Assembly (NCBI GenBank): GCA_947446025.1
Contig: CANFEY010000002.1
Coordinates: forward strand, 88,898 to 152,897
Direction: 5' to 3'
DNA: 64,000 nt
From: Bryobacterales bacterium
GTDB taxonomy: Bacteria > Acidobacteriota > Terriglobia > Bryobacterales > Bryobacteraceae
A model generated the notes under the pieces. It made no database searches, was not told the origin of the DNA, and was given only the letters and a program-made list of their open reading frames with translations. Positions 25,055-33,145 of this stretch are shown in pieces. The translations under genes were made by a program, and so were the position numbers. How positions within the stretch are numbered: the first letter of the stretch is position 1; each line of letters opens with the position of its first letter.

Positions 25055-26257
25055 ATGATGGCGCTGGGCGGCGTCACATACCTGGACCGCGTCTGCATTT
25101 CTATTCTCGCGCCCAGCATCATGGAGGATCTCGCCATCAACGCGATCCAGATGAGCTACGTCTTCAGCGCGTTCACCTTCGCCTACGCCATCTTCGAGAT
25201 GCCCACGGCGTGGTGGGCGGACCGCATCGGCAGCCGCAAGGTGCTCACGCGCATCGTGGTGTGGTGGTCGGCCTTCACCATGCTGACCGCGGCCGCATTC
25301 ACGTACCCGATGATGCTCGCCGTACGCTGGCTCTTCGGTATGGGCGAAGCCGGAGCCTGGCCCAACGTCGCCCGCATCCACTCGCGCTGGATTCCGGTGC
25401 AGGAACGCGGCCGCACCCAGGGCGTCTTCTTCGCAGGAGCACACCTGGCGGGCGGTCTGACGCCGCTCGCCGTCGGCTGGATGGCCACGCTGATGCCGTG
25501 GCGCTGGGTTTTCATCCTCTCCGGTTTGGTGGGACTGGTCTGGGCTGCGGCCTTCTACCGCTGGTTCCGGGATGAGCCGCGGGAGCATGCGTCGGTCAGC
25601 CCTCAGGAACGCGACTTCATCGAAGCCAACCGCATGGTGATCGCCGAACAGCATGGGGCGTGGCATAAAGTCTTCCGCGCTCCCGGCCTACTGCCGCTGT
25701 GCCTGCAATACTTCGCCAACAACTGCGGCTTCTACTTCTTCATCACCTGGCTGCCGCAGTATCTGCGCAGCGCCCATGGCATGCAAGACGCGGAACTGGC
25801 GATCTTCGCCGGGCTGCCTCTGACCTTGAGTGCGGTTGCCGACGTCAGCGGCGGCATGACCACCGATTGGTTGGCGCGCCGCTTCGGTGTGCGCATCGGC
25901 TATGGCATCGCAGGCGGAATTCCCTACGCGCTGGGTGCGGCAATCATGGCGACCGCTGCGGCGGCTTCCGACGGTCAGATAGCCGGAATCCTCATCGCCA
26001 TCGCCGGCGCGCTCTCCATGGTGACGCTCGCCCCCAGTTGGGCCACCGCCATTGCTCTCGGAGGCGAGAAGGCGGGACTCATGGGAGCCGTGATGAACAC
26101 AGCCGGCCAGGTCGGCGGCATCCTGTGCCCTATCGTCGTCGCCTATCTAGTAGGAGAGTACGGCGATTGGAGCCTGCCGATCTACGTCCTTTCCGGCGTG
26201 TACGCAGTGGCCTCCCTCTGCTGGCTCTTCATCCGCCCGGATGGGAAGCTACGATAG
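25055..26257 (+). CDS. MFS transporter (anion:cation symporter-like)
   Basis: A 400-residue, 12-helix major facilitator. TM1 begins MMALGGVTYLDRVCISILAP and the loop 2-3 motif is WWADRIGSRKVLTRI, matching ACS-family transporters of organic acids or sugar acids. The family normally has a short basic stretch before TM1. In this frame the preceding codons read SRVRYRVVGF with no ATG, GTG or TTG, back to an ATA at 25019 that overlaps the stop of the dehydrogenase. ATG 25055 is therefore listed, although the true start may lie upstream. Context suggests import of a substrate or export of a product of the quinoprotein. Confidence 0.85.
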   Translation: MMALGGVTYLDRVCISILAPSIMEDLAINAIQMSYVFSAFTFAYAIFEMPTAWWADRIGSRKVLTRIVVWWSAFTMLTAAAFTYPMMLAVRWLFGMGEAGAWPNVARIHSRWIPVQERGRTQGVFFAGAHLAGGLTPLAVGWMATLMPWRWVFILSGLVGLVWAAAFYRWFRDEPREHASVSPQERDFIEANRMVIAEQHGAWHKVFRAPGLLPLCLQYFANNCGFYFFITWLPQYLRSAHGMQDAELAIFAGLPLTLSAVADVSGGMTTDWLARRFGVRIGYGIAGGIPYALGAAIMATAAAASDGQIAGILIAIAGALSMVTLAPSWATAIALGGEKAGLMGAVMNTAGQVGGILCPIVVAYLVGEYGDWSLPIYVLSGVYAVASLCWLFIRPDGKLR

Positions 26258-26280
26258 TGAGGTGAGCAGCGGAACCCAAC

Positions 26281-26580
26281 ATGCATAAAATCGACTTCGG
26301 ATTAGTAGAATGGACCATCATCGCCGACGGCGCGCGGGAGAAGGTCTGGAGCGACGGCGCGCGCCGCGTGCGCCTGCTGGAACTCGACGGGAGATTCGTT
26401 GAGCGCGAGTGGTGCCTCAAACCCCACGTCGGCATGGTGCTGGAAGGAACGCTGGAGATCGATTTCCATGGCGCCATCGAACGCTTCGCGCCCGGCCAGG
26501 GTGTGACCATCCCGGAAAACGACGGACACAAAGCCCGCGCCGTCAGTGCCATCGTGCGCATCGTGTTCTTCGAGAATTAG
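26281..26580 (+). CDS. Cupin-domain protein
   Basis: A 99-residue single-domain cupin: VEREWCLKPHVGMVLEGTLE then IDFHGAIERFAPGQGVTIPE give the two beta-barrel motifs. Only part of the usual metal-binding set (H, E and a later H in NDGHKARAV) is visible, so metal binding is uncertain. It lies between the MFS and DASS transporter genes on the same strand with short gaps and probably belongs to the same transcription unit. Function not assigned. Confidence 0.75.
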   Translation: MHKIDFGLVEWTIIADGAREKVWSDGARRVRLLELDGRFVEREWCLKPHVGMVLEGTLEIDFHGAIERFAPGQGVTIPENDGHKARAVSAIVRIVFFEN

Positions 26581-26631
26581 ATAGCGTATCCTGACAGCTT
26601 GCCCACCACTCCGTCAGCGCCACTCGACCGG

Positions 26632-28032
26632 ATGAAGACGGCGCGCGGCTTCGCGCTCCTGGTCGCTGTCTATTGCCTGGTGGTGTACGGAATCCCGCGC
26701 CCGGAGGCCATCAAGCCCGAAGGGTGGCGGCTCACCGGACTCTTCCTCGCCACCGTCGTCGGCTCCATCACCGAACCGCTGCCCGCGGGCGCGCTGGTGC
26801 TGCTCGCCGTGGTGCTCTCCTCCTTGGTCGGCGGCCTCACCATCACCGAAGCGCTGGCCGGATACTCCAACTCTTCCGTGTGGCTGGTGCTGGTGGCGTT
26901 CTTCATCTCGCACGCGCTCATCCACACCGGTCTGGCCCGCCGCATCGCGCTGCTGTTCGTGCGGGCGTTCGGCAAGAGCTCGCTCGGCGTGGCCTACTCG
27001 CTGGCCGCATCAGACATGGTGCTGGCCGGCATGATCCCCTCGAACGGCGCGCGCGCGGGTGGCATCATTCTACCCATCGCGCGCTCCATCTCTGAACTGT
27101 ACGGCTCGCTCCCGGGCGAGACCGCGGGCAAGCTTGGATCGTTCCTCATGATCGCCGTGTATCAATCCGTCTGCATCACCTCCGGCATGTGGATGACCGG
27201 CCAGGTCAGCAACTTCCTCGCGCGTGACATGGCCCTGCAAGCGGGCTACGAACTCACGCCGCTCAGTTGGATTCGCGCGTCCATCGTCCCCGGCCTGCTC
27301 AGCCTCATCGTAGTGCCGTGGATCGCGATGAAGCTCAACCCGCCGGAGCTGAAGCACACTCCCGAAGCCAGCAAGTTCGCGGCCGGGGAACTAAAAGCCA
27401 TGGGTCCTCTGCGCCGGCCCGAGTGGATTCTGCTGACGGTCTTCGCCACCGTGGTCTACTTCTGGATACGCAGCCGCGACTTGGGTATCGACGTCGCCGT
27501 GCCCGCGCTGCTCGGTGTGATGGTGCTGCTGCTCACCGGAGTGCTCGAATGGGACGACATCCCCGGCGAAAAAGGTGGATGGGCTGTCTTCATCTGGTAC
27601 GGCGGCCTGCTGCGCCTCGCGCAAGGCCTCAATGACGCGGGCGTCACAAAAGTCTTCGCCGCCAATGTTGCGGCCACGCTAGGCGGCTACGGCTGGCCGA
27701 CCCTGTTCGCGCTCACCATCCTCATCTACTTCTACGCCCACTACGCCTTCGCCAGCATCACGGCCCACATGGTCTCCATGTTCCCGGCCTTCCTCGCCGT
27801 CCTGCTGATGGCCGGTGCGCCCATCGGCCTTGCTGTCTACACCTTCGTCTTCCTGGCCAACCTCTCCGCGTGCCTCACGCACTACGGCACCACGCCCGCG
27901 CCCATCTACTTCGCGCAGGGCTACGTGCCTCTGAAGATGTGGTGGAAAATCGGCGCCGTCGCCGGCGTCGCCAACCTGATAATCTGGACCACAGCAGGCT
28001 TCGGATGGTGGAAACTGCTCGGCATCTGGTAG
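26632..28032 (+). CDS. DASS/SLC13-family anion transporter
   Basis: About 466 residues from ATG 26632 (TTG 26599 would add 11). Twelve or so hydrophobic helices include the two DASS signature loops: SNSSVWLVLVAFFISHALIH with MIPSNGARAGGIILPIARSI, and YAHYAFASITAHMVSMFPAF with CLTHYGTTPAPIYFAQGY. Members carry dicarboxylates, citrate or sulfate with Na+ or by exchange. It follows the quinoprotein, MFS and cupin genes, consistent with organic-acid metabolism. It precedes a TonB-C-like gene by 7 bp. Confidence 0.88.
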   Translation: MKTARGFALLVAVYCLVVYGIPRPEAIKPEGWRLTGLFLATVVGSITEPLPAGALVLLAVVLSSLVGGLTITEALAGYSNSSVWLVLVAFFISHALIHTGLARRIALLFVRAFGKSSLGVAYSLAASDMVLAGMIPSNGARAGGIILPIARSISELYGSLPGETAGKLGSFLMIAVYQSVCITSGMWMTGQVSNFLARDMALQAGYELTPLSWIRASIVPGLLSLIVVPWIAMKLNPPELKHTPEASKFAAGELKAMGPLRRPEWILLTVFATVVYFWIRSRDLGIDVAVPALLGVMVLLLTGVLEWDDIPGEKGGWAVFIWYGGLLRLAQGLNDAGVTKVFAANVAATLGGYGWPTLFALTILIYFYAHYAFASITAHMVSMFPAFLAVLLMAGAPIGLAVYTFVFLANLSACLTHYGTTPAPIYFAQGYVPLKMWWKIGAVAGVANLIIWTTAGFGWWKLLGIW

Positions 28033-28039
28033 GAGGCTT

Positions 28040-28945
28040 ATGAAGACACTCGCACTCCTGACAGCGTTGGCACTACCCGCATTCGCGCAGCAGAGCGAAC
28101 CGCAGGCGTTCGTTCCCTCCATGCACCCGCTGGAGCGCGTCATCCCCAAGAATCCGGTGGAGCCGTTGCCAGCCTCCGTAGTGCGCGTGTCCTTCTTGCT
28201 CACCATCGATCCATTCGGCTTCGTCGCGAACGCCGAAGTCCTCACGGGCAATCCCGCCTTCCGGCAACCCGCGCTTGATGCGGTCCGCCGCGCCCGCTTC
28301 AATCCGGTGCTGCGCGAAGGCAAGCCCGTCTACGCATACACGCAATACGGGGTGCTGTTTATCCAGCAGCCTCCAGTGCTGCCCTTAAAGTCCGAGGAAT
28401 TCAACTCCGAGCAGGAGTTGGTGGCCGGTGTCCGCGTCGGCCAAATTCTACGCCGCTTCCCCCGCTCGCCGCAGCAAGTGCTGGCCGACCTGGAGCAGGA
28501 TACAAAAGGAGCAGACCCACTCGCATGGTCCTACGCGCTGTCGAATCTCGCCAAAGCCGCCGCCCGCGCCGACGCGCCCGACAAAGCCTCGCGCTACGCC
28601 GCGGAGTTGCTCAGTCTGGATGCGAAATTCGGCCAGTACGAGCAACGTGTCTACGATGGCCACATGGTGCAGGGTCTGGTCGCGCTCAAACAGGGCAACG
28701 TCGAGCGTGCAAAACTGGAACTCCGTGCCTCAGGCGCAATCAAGGCTTTGCCGGTCTTGAGTTCCTTCGGGCCGCAAATGGATCTAGCCAAGCAACTCAT
28801 CGAAAAGGGTGAGCGCCAAGCCGTGCTGGAATTCTTCGCCCAGTGCGCCGCGTTCTGGAAGTCAGGCCAAGCCAAGCTCGACAACTGGGCCGCCACGGTG
28901 CGCGGCGGCGGCATGCCCGACTTCGGCAGCAACCTCGGCTACTAG
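28040..28945 (+). CDS. Exported protein with TonB C-terminal-like domain
   Basis: A 301-residue protein with a signal peptide (MKTLALLTALALPAFA). Residues about 40-115 resemble the TonB C-terminal fold (VVRVSFLLTIDPFGFVANAE, then GNPAFRQPALDAVRRARFNP). The rest is helical with Ala-rich segments and a possible TPR-like pattern. It lacks the N-terminal membrane anchor and Pro-rich linker of true TonB, so it is not a standard energy transducer. It sits 7 bp after the DASS gene and is followed by REP-like hairpins. Confidence 0.7.
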   Translation: MKTLALLTALALPAFAQQSEPQAFVPSMHPLERVIPKNPVEPLPASVVRVSFLLTIDPFGFVANAEVLTGNPAFRQPALDAVRRARFNPVLREGKPVYAYTQYGVLFIQQPPVLPLKSEEFNSEQELVAGVRVGQILRRFPRSPQQVLADLEQDTKGADPLAWSYALSNLAKAAARADAPDKASRYAAELLSLDAKFGQYEQRVYDGHMVQGLVALKQGNVERAKLELRASGAIKALPVLSSFGPQMDLAKQLIEKGERQAVLEFFAQCAAFWKSGQAKLDNWAATVRGGGMPDFGSNLGY

Positions 28946-28956
28946 CAGGCCAGATC

Positions 28957-29024
28957 GCAGGCGAAACCGCCTGCGCTACCCGCGAAAGATCAGCGGTTCA
29001 CCCTGGCAGGCGGTTTCGCCTGCC
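28957..29024. repeat. Pair of REP-like hairpins in opposite loop orientation
   Basis: First copy 28957-28974: GCAGGCG-AAAC-CGCCTGC. Second copy 29005-29024: GGCAGGCG-GTTT-CGCCTGCC. The loops are reverse complements, so the copies are inverted relative to each other, as in bacterial interspersed mosaic elements. They sit between convergent genes and may also act as 3'-end structures. Confidence 0.65.
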
Positions 29025-29050
29025 GTTTCGGGTTCTCTCAACCTCAACTA

Positions 29051-29527
29051 CTAATTCAGCCCCGCCTGCAACCGAGCCACCGCCCGCACCGCCGGTTCAT
29101 GCCGAGGCTCAATCCGCAGCGCCGCCTTGTACTCGATCAGCGCCTGCCGCAGCCGCCCCTTGCGCTCATAAATCGTCCCCAAATTCGAGAACGGAAAATG
29201 CCGAGGCTCATACCGAGGCGCGAGCTTGGCCTGCTCCAGCCACGGAATCGCTTCCTCCAACTTGCCCTGCTGCATCAAGTACACGCCGATGTCGTTGTAC
29301 GGATTCCCGAACTCCGGGTCCACTTGAATCGCGATCTTGCACTCTTCGATAGCTTCGTCGAAGCGCCCCAAGTGCGAAAGCGCCCAGCCCCGGAACGTGT
29401 GCCCTTCGCCGGTAGGCTGAACCGCGATGCTCTGCTCAAACAAATCGAGCGCGGCTTCCGGCTCACCGCGGCTCAGCCGCTGCGTGCCGAGTTCCCACAA
29501 TCGCCGGGCCTGCTCGCCGTCGTTCAC
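29051..29527 (-). CDS. Tetratricopeptide-repeat protein
   Basis: A 158-residue protein made of about four TPR units, for example ALDLFEQSIAVQPTGEGHTF, GRFDEAIEECKIAIQVDPEF, GKLEEAIPWLEQAKLAPRYE and GRLRQALIEYKAALRIEPRH. No signal peptide. TPRs mediate protein-protein contacts. Its ATG overlaps the stop of bcp in an ATGA (29527-29524), so it is co-translated with the peroxiredoxin, although no specific link is known. Confidence 0.85.
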   Translation of the reverse strand: MNDGEQARRLWELGTQRLSRGEPEAALDLFEQSIAVQPTGEGHTFRGWALSHLGRFDEAIEECKIAIQVDPEFGNPYNDIGVYLMQQGKLEEAIPWLEQAKLAPRYEPRHFPFSNLGTIYERKGRLRQALIEYKAALRIEPRHEPAVRAVARLQAGLN

Positions 29528-29955
29528 GCCAACTCCGCCAGCACCTTCTCCGCGTGCCCCGCCACCTTCACCTTGGGATAAATCTTCGCGATCTTCCCAT
29601 CCGGCCCAATCACAAACGTAGTCCGCTCAATCCCCATATAAGTCTTGCCGTAATTCTTCTTTTCCTTCCACACGCCGTACGCCTCGGCGATGGCGTGGTC
29701 GGTGTCCGGCACGAACGTGTACGGCAGTCCGTACTTGGTGGCGAACTTCTCCTGCGCCTCGGCTTTATCAGGCGAGATGCCCACGATCTCAGCATCCTTC
29801 TTCGTAAACTTCGGCCGCAGATCCCGGAAATCGCACGATTCCTGCGTACACCCCGGCGTATCCGACTTCGGGTAAAAGAAGAGCACCACTGTCTTGCCCT
29901 TCAAAGCAGACAACAACTTGATGGCCGGAGCTTTATCACCAACGGAAAGAGGCAT
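29524..29955 (-). CDS. bcp: Thioredoxin-dependent thiol peroxidase (Bcp/PrxQ)
   Basis: A 143-residue peroxiredoxin reducing H2O2 and organic hydroperoxides with electrons from thioredoxin. The PrxQ signature YPKSDTPGCTQESCDFRDL carries the peroxidatic Cys36 and resolving Cys41 (C-x4-C spacing). Also typical are the N-terminal GDKAPAIKL and the ERTTFVIGPDGKIAKIYPKV strand. It is divergent from the tannase-family gene, with 47 bp between starts. Confidence 0.94.
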   Translation of the reverse strand: MPLSVGDKAPAIKLLSALKGKTVVLFFYPKSDTPGCTQESCDFRDLRPKFTKKDAEIVGISPDKAEAQEKFATKYGLPYTFVPDTDHAIAEAYGVWKEKKNYGKTYMGIERTTFVIGPDGKIAKIYPKVKVAGHAEKVLAELA

Positions 29956-30002
29956 GAGCGTATTGTAGCGAGAAGTCCGTTGGCGTACACTAAGCTGGTC
30001 CT

Positions 30003-31535
30003 ATGAAAACTCTTGTCGTTCTCCTCTTCGCGGCCACCGCGATCCACGCACAGCAGGCCTGCGCCGACCTCAAGAACCTTACACTGCCCCAAGTGGTGAT
30101 CGCCTCCGCCACGCCCGTCCCCTCTGGACCCTTCGGCCTCCCCGGCACCACGCGTTCCATCCAAGCCCCCGCCTTCTGCCGGGTCGTAGGCACCGTCTGG
30201 CCCGAAGTGGAATTCGAAGTCTGGCTGCCCACGCAATGGAACACCAAGTTCATGGGCGTCGGCAACGGCGGCCAAGCCGGTAGTATCTCCTACACCGCCA
30301 TGGTTACGCCGCTGCAAGCTGGCTACACCATCGCCAGCACGGACACCGGCCACAAGTCTGCTGACGCCGCGTGGGCGCTGGGACACCCACAACGCATCGC
30401 CGACTTCGGCTATCGCGGCATCCACGTGATGACGCAAGCGGCCAAGGCGATCACGCAAGCCCACTACGGAAGTGCCCCCAGCCATTCCTATTTCGACGGA
30501 TGCTCCAACGGAGGGCGTCAGGCGCTGATGGAAGCGCAGCGCTACCCCGAAGACTACGACGGCATCATCGCCGGCGACCCCGCCAATCAGTGGACCCATC
30601 TCTACACCGGTGCGCACCTCTGGATCGTCCGCGCCATGGATGGCGACGGCTACATCCCTTCCGCGAAAATCCCCGCGCTCGCTGCCGCGGTAAACAAGGC
30701 TTGCGACTCGCTGGACGGAATCACCGACGGCATCCTCAATGACCCGCGCCTGTGCCACTACGATCCTTCCGCGCTGCTCTGCAAAGGCTCGGACGAACCC
30801 ACCTGCCTGACCGCCGCGCAGATCGAATCCGTCCGTAAAATCTGGAACGGCGCGCGCTCCGCTGAAGGCGACCAGATCACTCCCGGCCTGATGCCGGGCG
30901 GGGAAGACGGCACGGGCGGCTGGCAGCAATGGATCACCTCCACCGGCCCCGCCACCGGAGGCCACGCCAACCTCGGCCTCTCTGGCTTCAAATACATGCT
31001 CTTTGAGGACGCCAGCTGGGACTACAAAACCTTCCGCTTCGACGTGCCGAAAGGCTTCGATAGCGACGTGGATTTCATGGATCAAAAGCTTGGCTCCATG
31101 ATGAACGCAGCCGATTCCGACCTGCGCCCCTTCCAGGCCCGCGGCGGCAAAATGATCCAATATCACGGCTGGAGCGATCCCGATATCTCCCCGCTCACCA
31201 GCATCCAATACTACGAAAGCGTGGCCGCTGTCACCGGCCACGGCGGCAACTACGCCCTGCGCGACACCGCCGATTTCTACCGCCTCTTCATGGTCCCAGG
31301 CATGCAGCACTGCGGCGGCGGCCCCGGCCCAAACAGCTTCAGCATGCTCACCGCCCTGGAACAGTGGGTGGAAAAAGATGCCGCCCCGGAGCGCATCGTC
31401 GCCACCCATTCCACCAGCGGCCAAATCGACCGCTCCCGCCCGCTATGCGCCTTTCCCAAGGAAGCCAAATGGACCGGTTCGGGCAGCACCGACGATGCCG
31501 CCAACTTCACCTGCACGCTCCCCGCGCGCCCCTAG
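30003..31535 (+). CDS. Tannase/feruloyl-esterase-family alpha/beta hydrolase
   Basis: A 510-residue secreted esterase. Signal peptide MKTLVVLLFAATAIHA. The nucleophile elbow is GCSNGG (Ser168), the acid Asp lies in YHGWSDPDISP and the His in PGMQHCGGGPGP. The Cys pair flanking the catalytic Ser and His (in DGCSNGG and MQHCGGG) matches the CS-D-HC motif of the family. Members hydrolyse galloyl or feruloyl esters from plant polymers. ATG 30003 follows a 47-bp divergent promoter region shared with bcp. Confidence 0.9.
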   Translation: MKTLVVLLFAATAIHAQQACADLKNLTLPQVVIASATPVPSGPFGLPGTTRSIQAPAFCRVVGTVWPEVEFEVWLPTQWNTKFMGVGNGGQAGSISYTAMVTPLQAGYTIASTDTGHKSADAAWALGHPQRIADFGYRGIHVMTQAAKAITQAHYGSAPSHSYFDGCSNGGRQALMEAQRYPEDYDGIIAGDPANQWTHLYTGAHLWIVRAMDGDGYIPSAKIPALAAAVNKACDSLDGITDGILNDPRLCHYDPSALLCKGSDEPTCLTAAQIESVRKIWNGARSAEGDQITPGLMPGGEDGTGGWQQWITSTGPATGGHANLGLSGFKYMLFEDASWDYKTFRFDVPKGFDSDVDFMDQKLGSMMNAADSDLRPFQARGGKMIQYHGWSDPDISPLTSIQYYESVAAVTGHGGNYALRDTADFYRLFMVPGMQHCGGGPGPNSFSMLTALEQWVEKDAAPERIVATHSTSGQIDRSRPLCAFPKEAKWTGSGSTDDAANFTCTLPARP

Positions 31536-31660
31536 TCTGCGACAGGGGACTGGCTCGAATTTCGCCGCTTTTGCGAAAGTTCGTGCCTGTACCCGTTTGC
31601 CCCGTCAAGAACTTACATTCCGTGTGAGAAAAAATCCGCCGCCGGCCCACTACTTTGCAT

Positions 31661-32377
31661 ATGAGTGTGGCCGCAACCCGACAGAAACAGACCGCCGAAT
31701 GGTACGAGGACTACTACACCACCAAAGGCGATGACCGCAACGATCCGCTGCGCAATCCCGGAGTGCTGTTCCAGAACCTGGCGTTCGAAAAGTCCATAGT
31801 GGAGGCGTTGCGCACCATCCGCCTGGACAAGACCTGGGACATTCTGGACGTCGGCTGCGGTGCGGGCTTCAGCATGCTGCGCCTCCTCTCCTATGGCCTG
31901 GAACCAGAACATCTCTATGGCATCGACATCGCGCAAGACCGCATTACCCGAGGCCGCCGCCGCCAACCTGCCCTCAATTTCACGCTGGGCGACGCGACCG
32001 CGATGGAGTACCCGTCCAACCGCTTCGACCTGGCCATGGAGTCCACCATGTTCGTCCAGATCACCGACGAAACAATGGCCGGCGGCATCGCCCGCGAAAT
32101 GGTCCGAGTCGTAAAACCCGGCGGCTACATCATGCTCACCGATTGGCGCTACAGCTTCGGCCGCCCCGGCTACTACGCCCTCTCCCCGCAAAGAATCGCG
32201 AGCCTCTTCGGCGTCGGCACCAGCACCCGCGTAGTCTGCGTCCGCAAAGGAGCGCTCTTGCCGCCGCTAGGCCGAGCGTTGTCGCGCTACCTGCCGACGC
32301 TGTATTTCCCCCTATGCCGCGTGCTCCCATTCCTGGTCGGCCAAGTCACAGTAGTTCTACAAAAGGTCAGCGCTTGA
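31661..32377 (+). CDS. Class I SAM-dependent methyltransferase
   Basis: A 238-residue protein with Rossmann-type motif I WDILDVGCGAGFSMLRLL, motif II YGIDIAQD, LNFTLGDATAMEYPSNRFDL (motif III/IV region) and VRVVKPGGYIMLTDW (post-motif). Acceptor unknown. A hydrophobic C-terminus (LSRYLPTLYFPLCRVLPFLV) may bind membrane or a lipid-like substrate. TTG 31655 gives two extra residues; ATG 31661 is preferred. It converges with the PIN-type gene, overlapping by 11 bp. Confidence 0.85.
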   Translation: MSVAATRQKQTAEWYEDYYTTKGDDRNDPLRNPGVLFQNLAFEKSIVEALRTIRLDKTWDILDVGCGAGFSMLRLLSYGLEPEHLYGIDIAQDRITRGRRRQPALNFTLGDATAMEYPSNRFDLAMESTMFVQITDETMAGGIAREMVRVVKPGGYIMLTDWRYSFGRPGYYALSPQRIASLFGVGTSTRVVCVRKGALLPPLGRALSRYLPTLYFPLCRVLPFLVGQVTVVLQKVSA

Positions 32378-32810
32378 GGTAGGCTGCTGGCCGGAGCACC
32401 CAGATTCCCGTGACTGCTTTGTCGAAGAATGCGCCGAAGCGTTGCACATCGCCGGTAATCAGATGGGTGGCTCGACCAGCCAGAGCGCCCCTGAAGATGG
32501 GCTCATCTTTGGTTGGCAGCTCTTTGGTTGGCAGCTCTTTGGTTGGCAGCTCTTTGGTTGGCAGCTCTTTGGTTGGCAGCTCAATGATAAGCGGCTGCGA
32601 AGACATGGTGGGAACCTTCTCGATTGGCACCACAAGCGCATCCAGCCTTTCCAACTGGCCGGTGCCGCGTAGGTTGCGGCGCGCCTCGTCCATTGCGTAT
32701 GGCAAAGTCAGCAGCGCAATTCGTGGCAAACACCAAAATCGCAGGAGGCTGTTCCCTTCGCTGTAGGCTGCGGAGAAGAGCACATTCGCGTCAAGAAAGA
32801 CCCGGTCCAT
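32367..32810 (-). CDS. PIN-domain toxin-like protein carrying a five-unit ELPTK repeat
   Basis: A 147-residue PIN protein: VFLDANVLFSAAYSEGN (Asp7), YAMDEARRNL (Glu42), KDEPIFRGALAGRATHLITG (Asp102) and GDVQRFGAFF (Asp121). Between helix regions, residues 77-101 are five copies of ELPTK encoded by a perfect 15-bp tandem repeat. Relatives are expected to have a single copy here, just before the DEPI acid. The insert may disturb the active site or simply lengthen a loop. ATG 32810 overlaps the TGA of the shifted antitoxin frame as TGATG. Confidence 0.75.
   Translation of the reverse strand: MDRVFLDANVLFSAAYSEGNSLLRFWCLPRIALLTLPYAMDEARRNLRGTGQLERLDALVVPIEKVPTMSSQPLIIELPTKELPTKELPTKELPTKELPTKDEPIFRGALAGRATHLITGDVQRFGAFFDKAVTGIWVLRPAAYLKR
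32506..32580. repeat. Perfect 15-bp tandem repeat, five copies
   Basis: Unit TCTTTGGTTGGCAGC repeated exactly at 32506, 32521, 32536, 32551 and 32566, in frame with the PIN gene on the minus strand (ELPTK per unit). Zero divergence between copies means recent expansion, and copy number probably varies between strains. Confidence 0.95.
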
Positions 32811-33104
32811 CAGGCAGGGTGGTGGTGCCGGATCTTGTCCGGGTCGAGACCAAGGTCCTTAACGGCCTTCCGCGCCCTCCGGTAGTCGGGCCGCGCCCAC
32901 CGCGTTGTTGAGCAGGAATTCAGCTTTCCTTTCGGGTGTGTAGGTCTCCAAAGGGACGATGGCTGCAGGCCGGATGAGAATGCCCCCATCACGCTCCTCG
33001 GCAACTATGAACGAACCCTCTTCGATGCCGAAGCGCTTGCGCAGGACAGCAGGCAGGATCACCGCTCCCCGTTTGCCGACTTTGTTTGCTTGGTTGGCCT
33101 GCAT
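32810..33104 (-). pseudogene. AbrB/MazE-type antitoxin with C-terminal frameshift
   Basis: ATG 33104 starts QANKVGKRGAVILPAVLRKR then FGIEEGSFIVAEERDGGILI, a SpoVT/AbrB swapped-hairpin DNA-binding domain, and continues to ERKAEFLLNNAV. In this frame it then ends after nine unrelated codons (stop 32859). One base over, the frame from about 32893 continues DYRRARKAVKDLGLDPDKIR to a TGA at 32812-32810 that overlaps the toxin ATG. The second frame looks like the original toxin-binding tail, so one base was gained (or two lost) near 32893. It could also be a sequencing error or recoding. Confidence 0.65.
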
Positions 33105-33125
33105 CGTTTGTCCGGATTTCAGCTT

Positions 33126-33140
33126 GCCTGAATGTCAGGC
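33126..33140. other. Short hairpin between ffh and the antitoxin gene
   Basis: GCCTGA-ATG-TCAGGC lies in the 41-bp gap before the ffh stop codon and just upstream of the antitoxin start, both reading leftward. It could be an operator or a minor RNA structure. No T-tract. Confidence 0.3.
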
Positions 33141-33145
33141 AGATG

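Noticed and set aside
29901..31424. 507-codon frame antisense to the tannase-family gene
   Set aside because: Shadow of a real gene with clear catalytic motifs; the antisense protein has no recognisable domain.
32506..32580. Tandem repeat considered as a CRISPR array
   Set aside because: Units are contiguous 15-mers without spacers and in frame with a gene; it is a coding tandem repeat.
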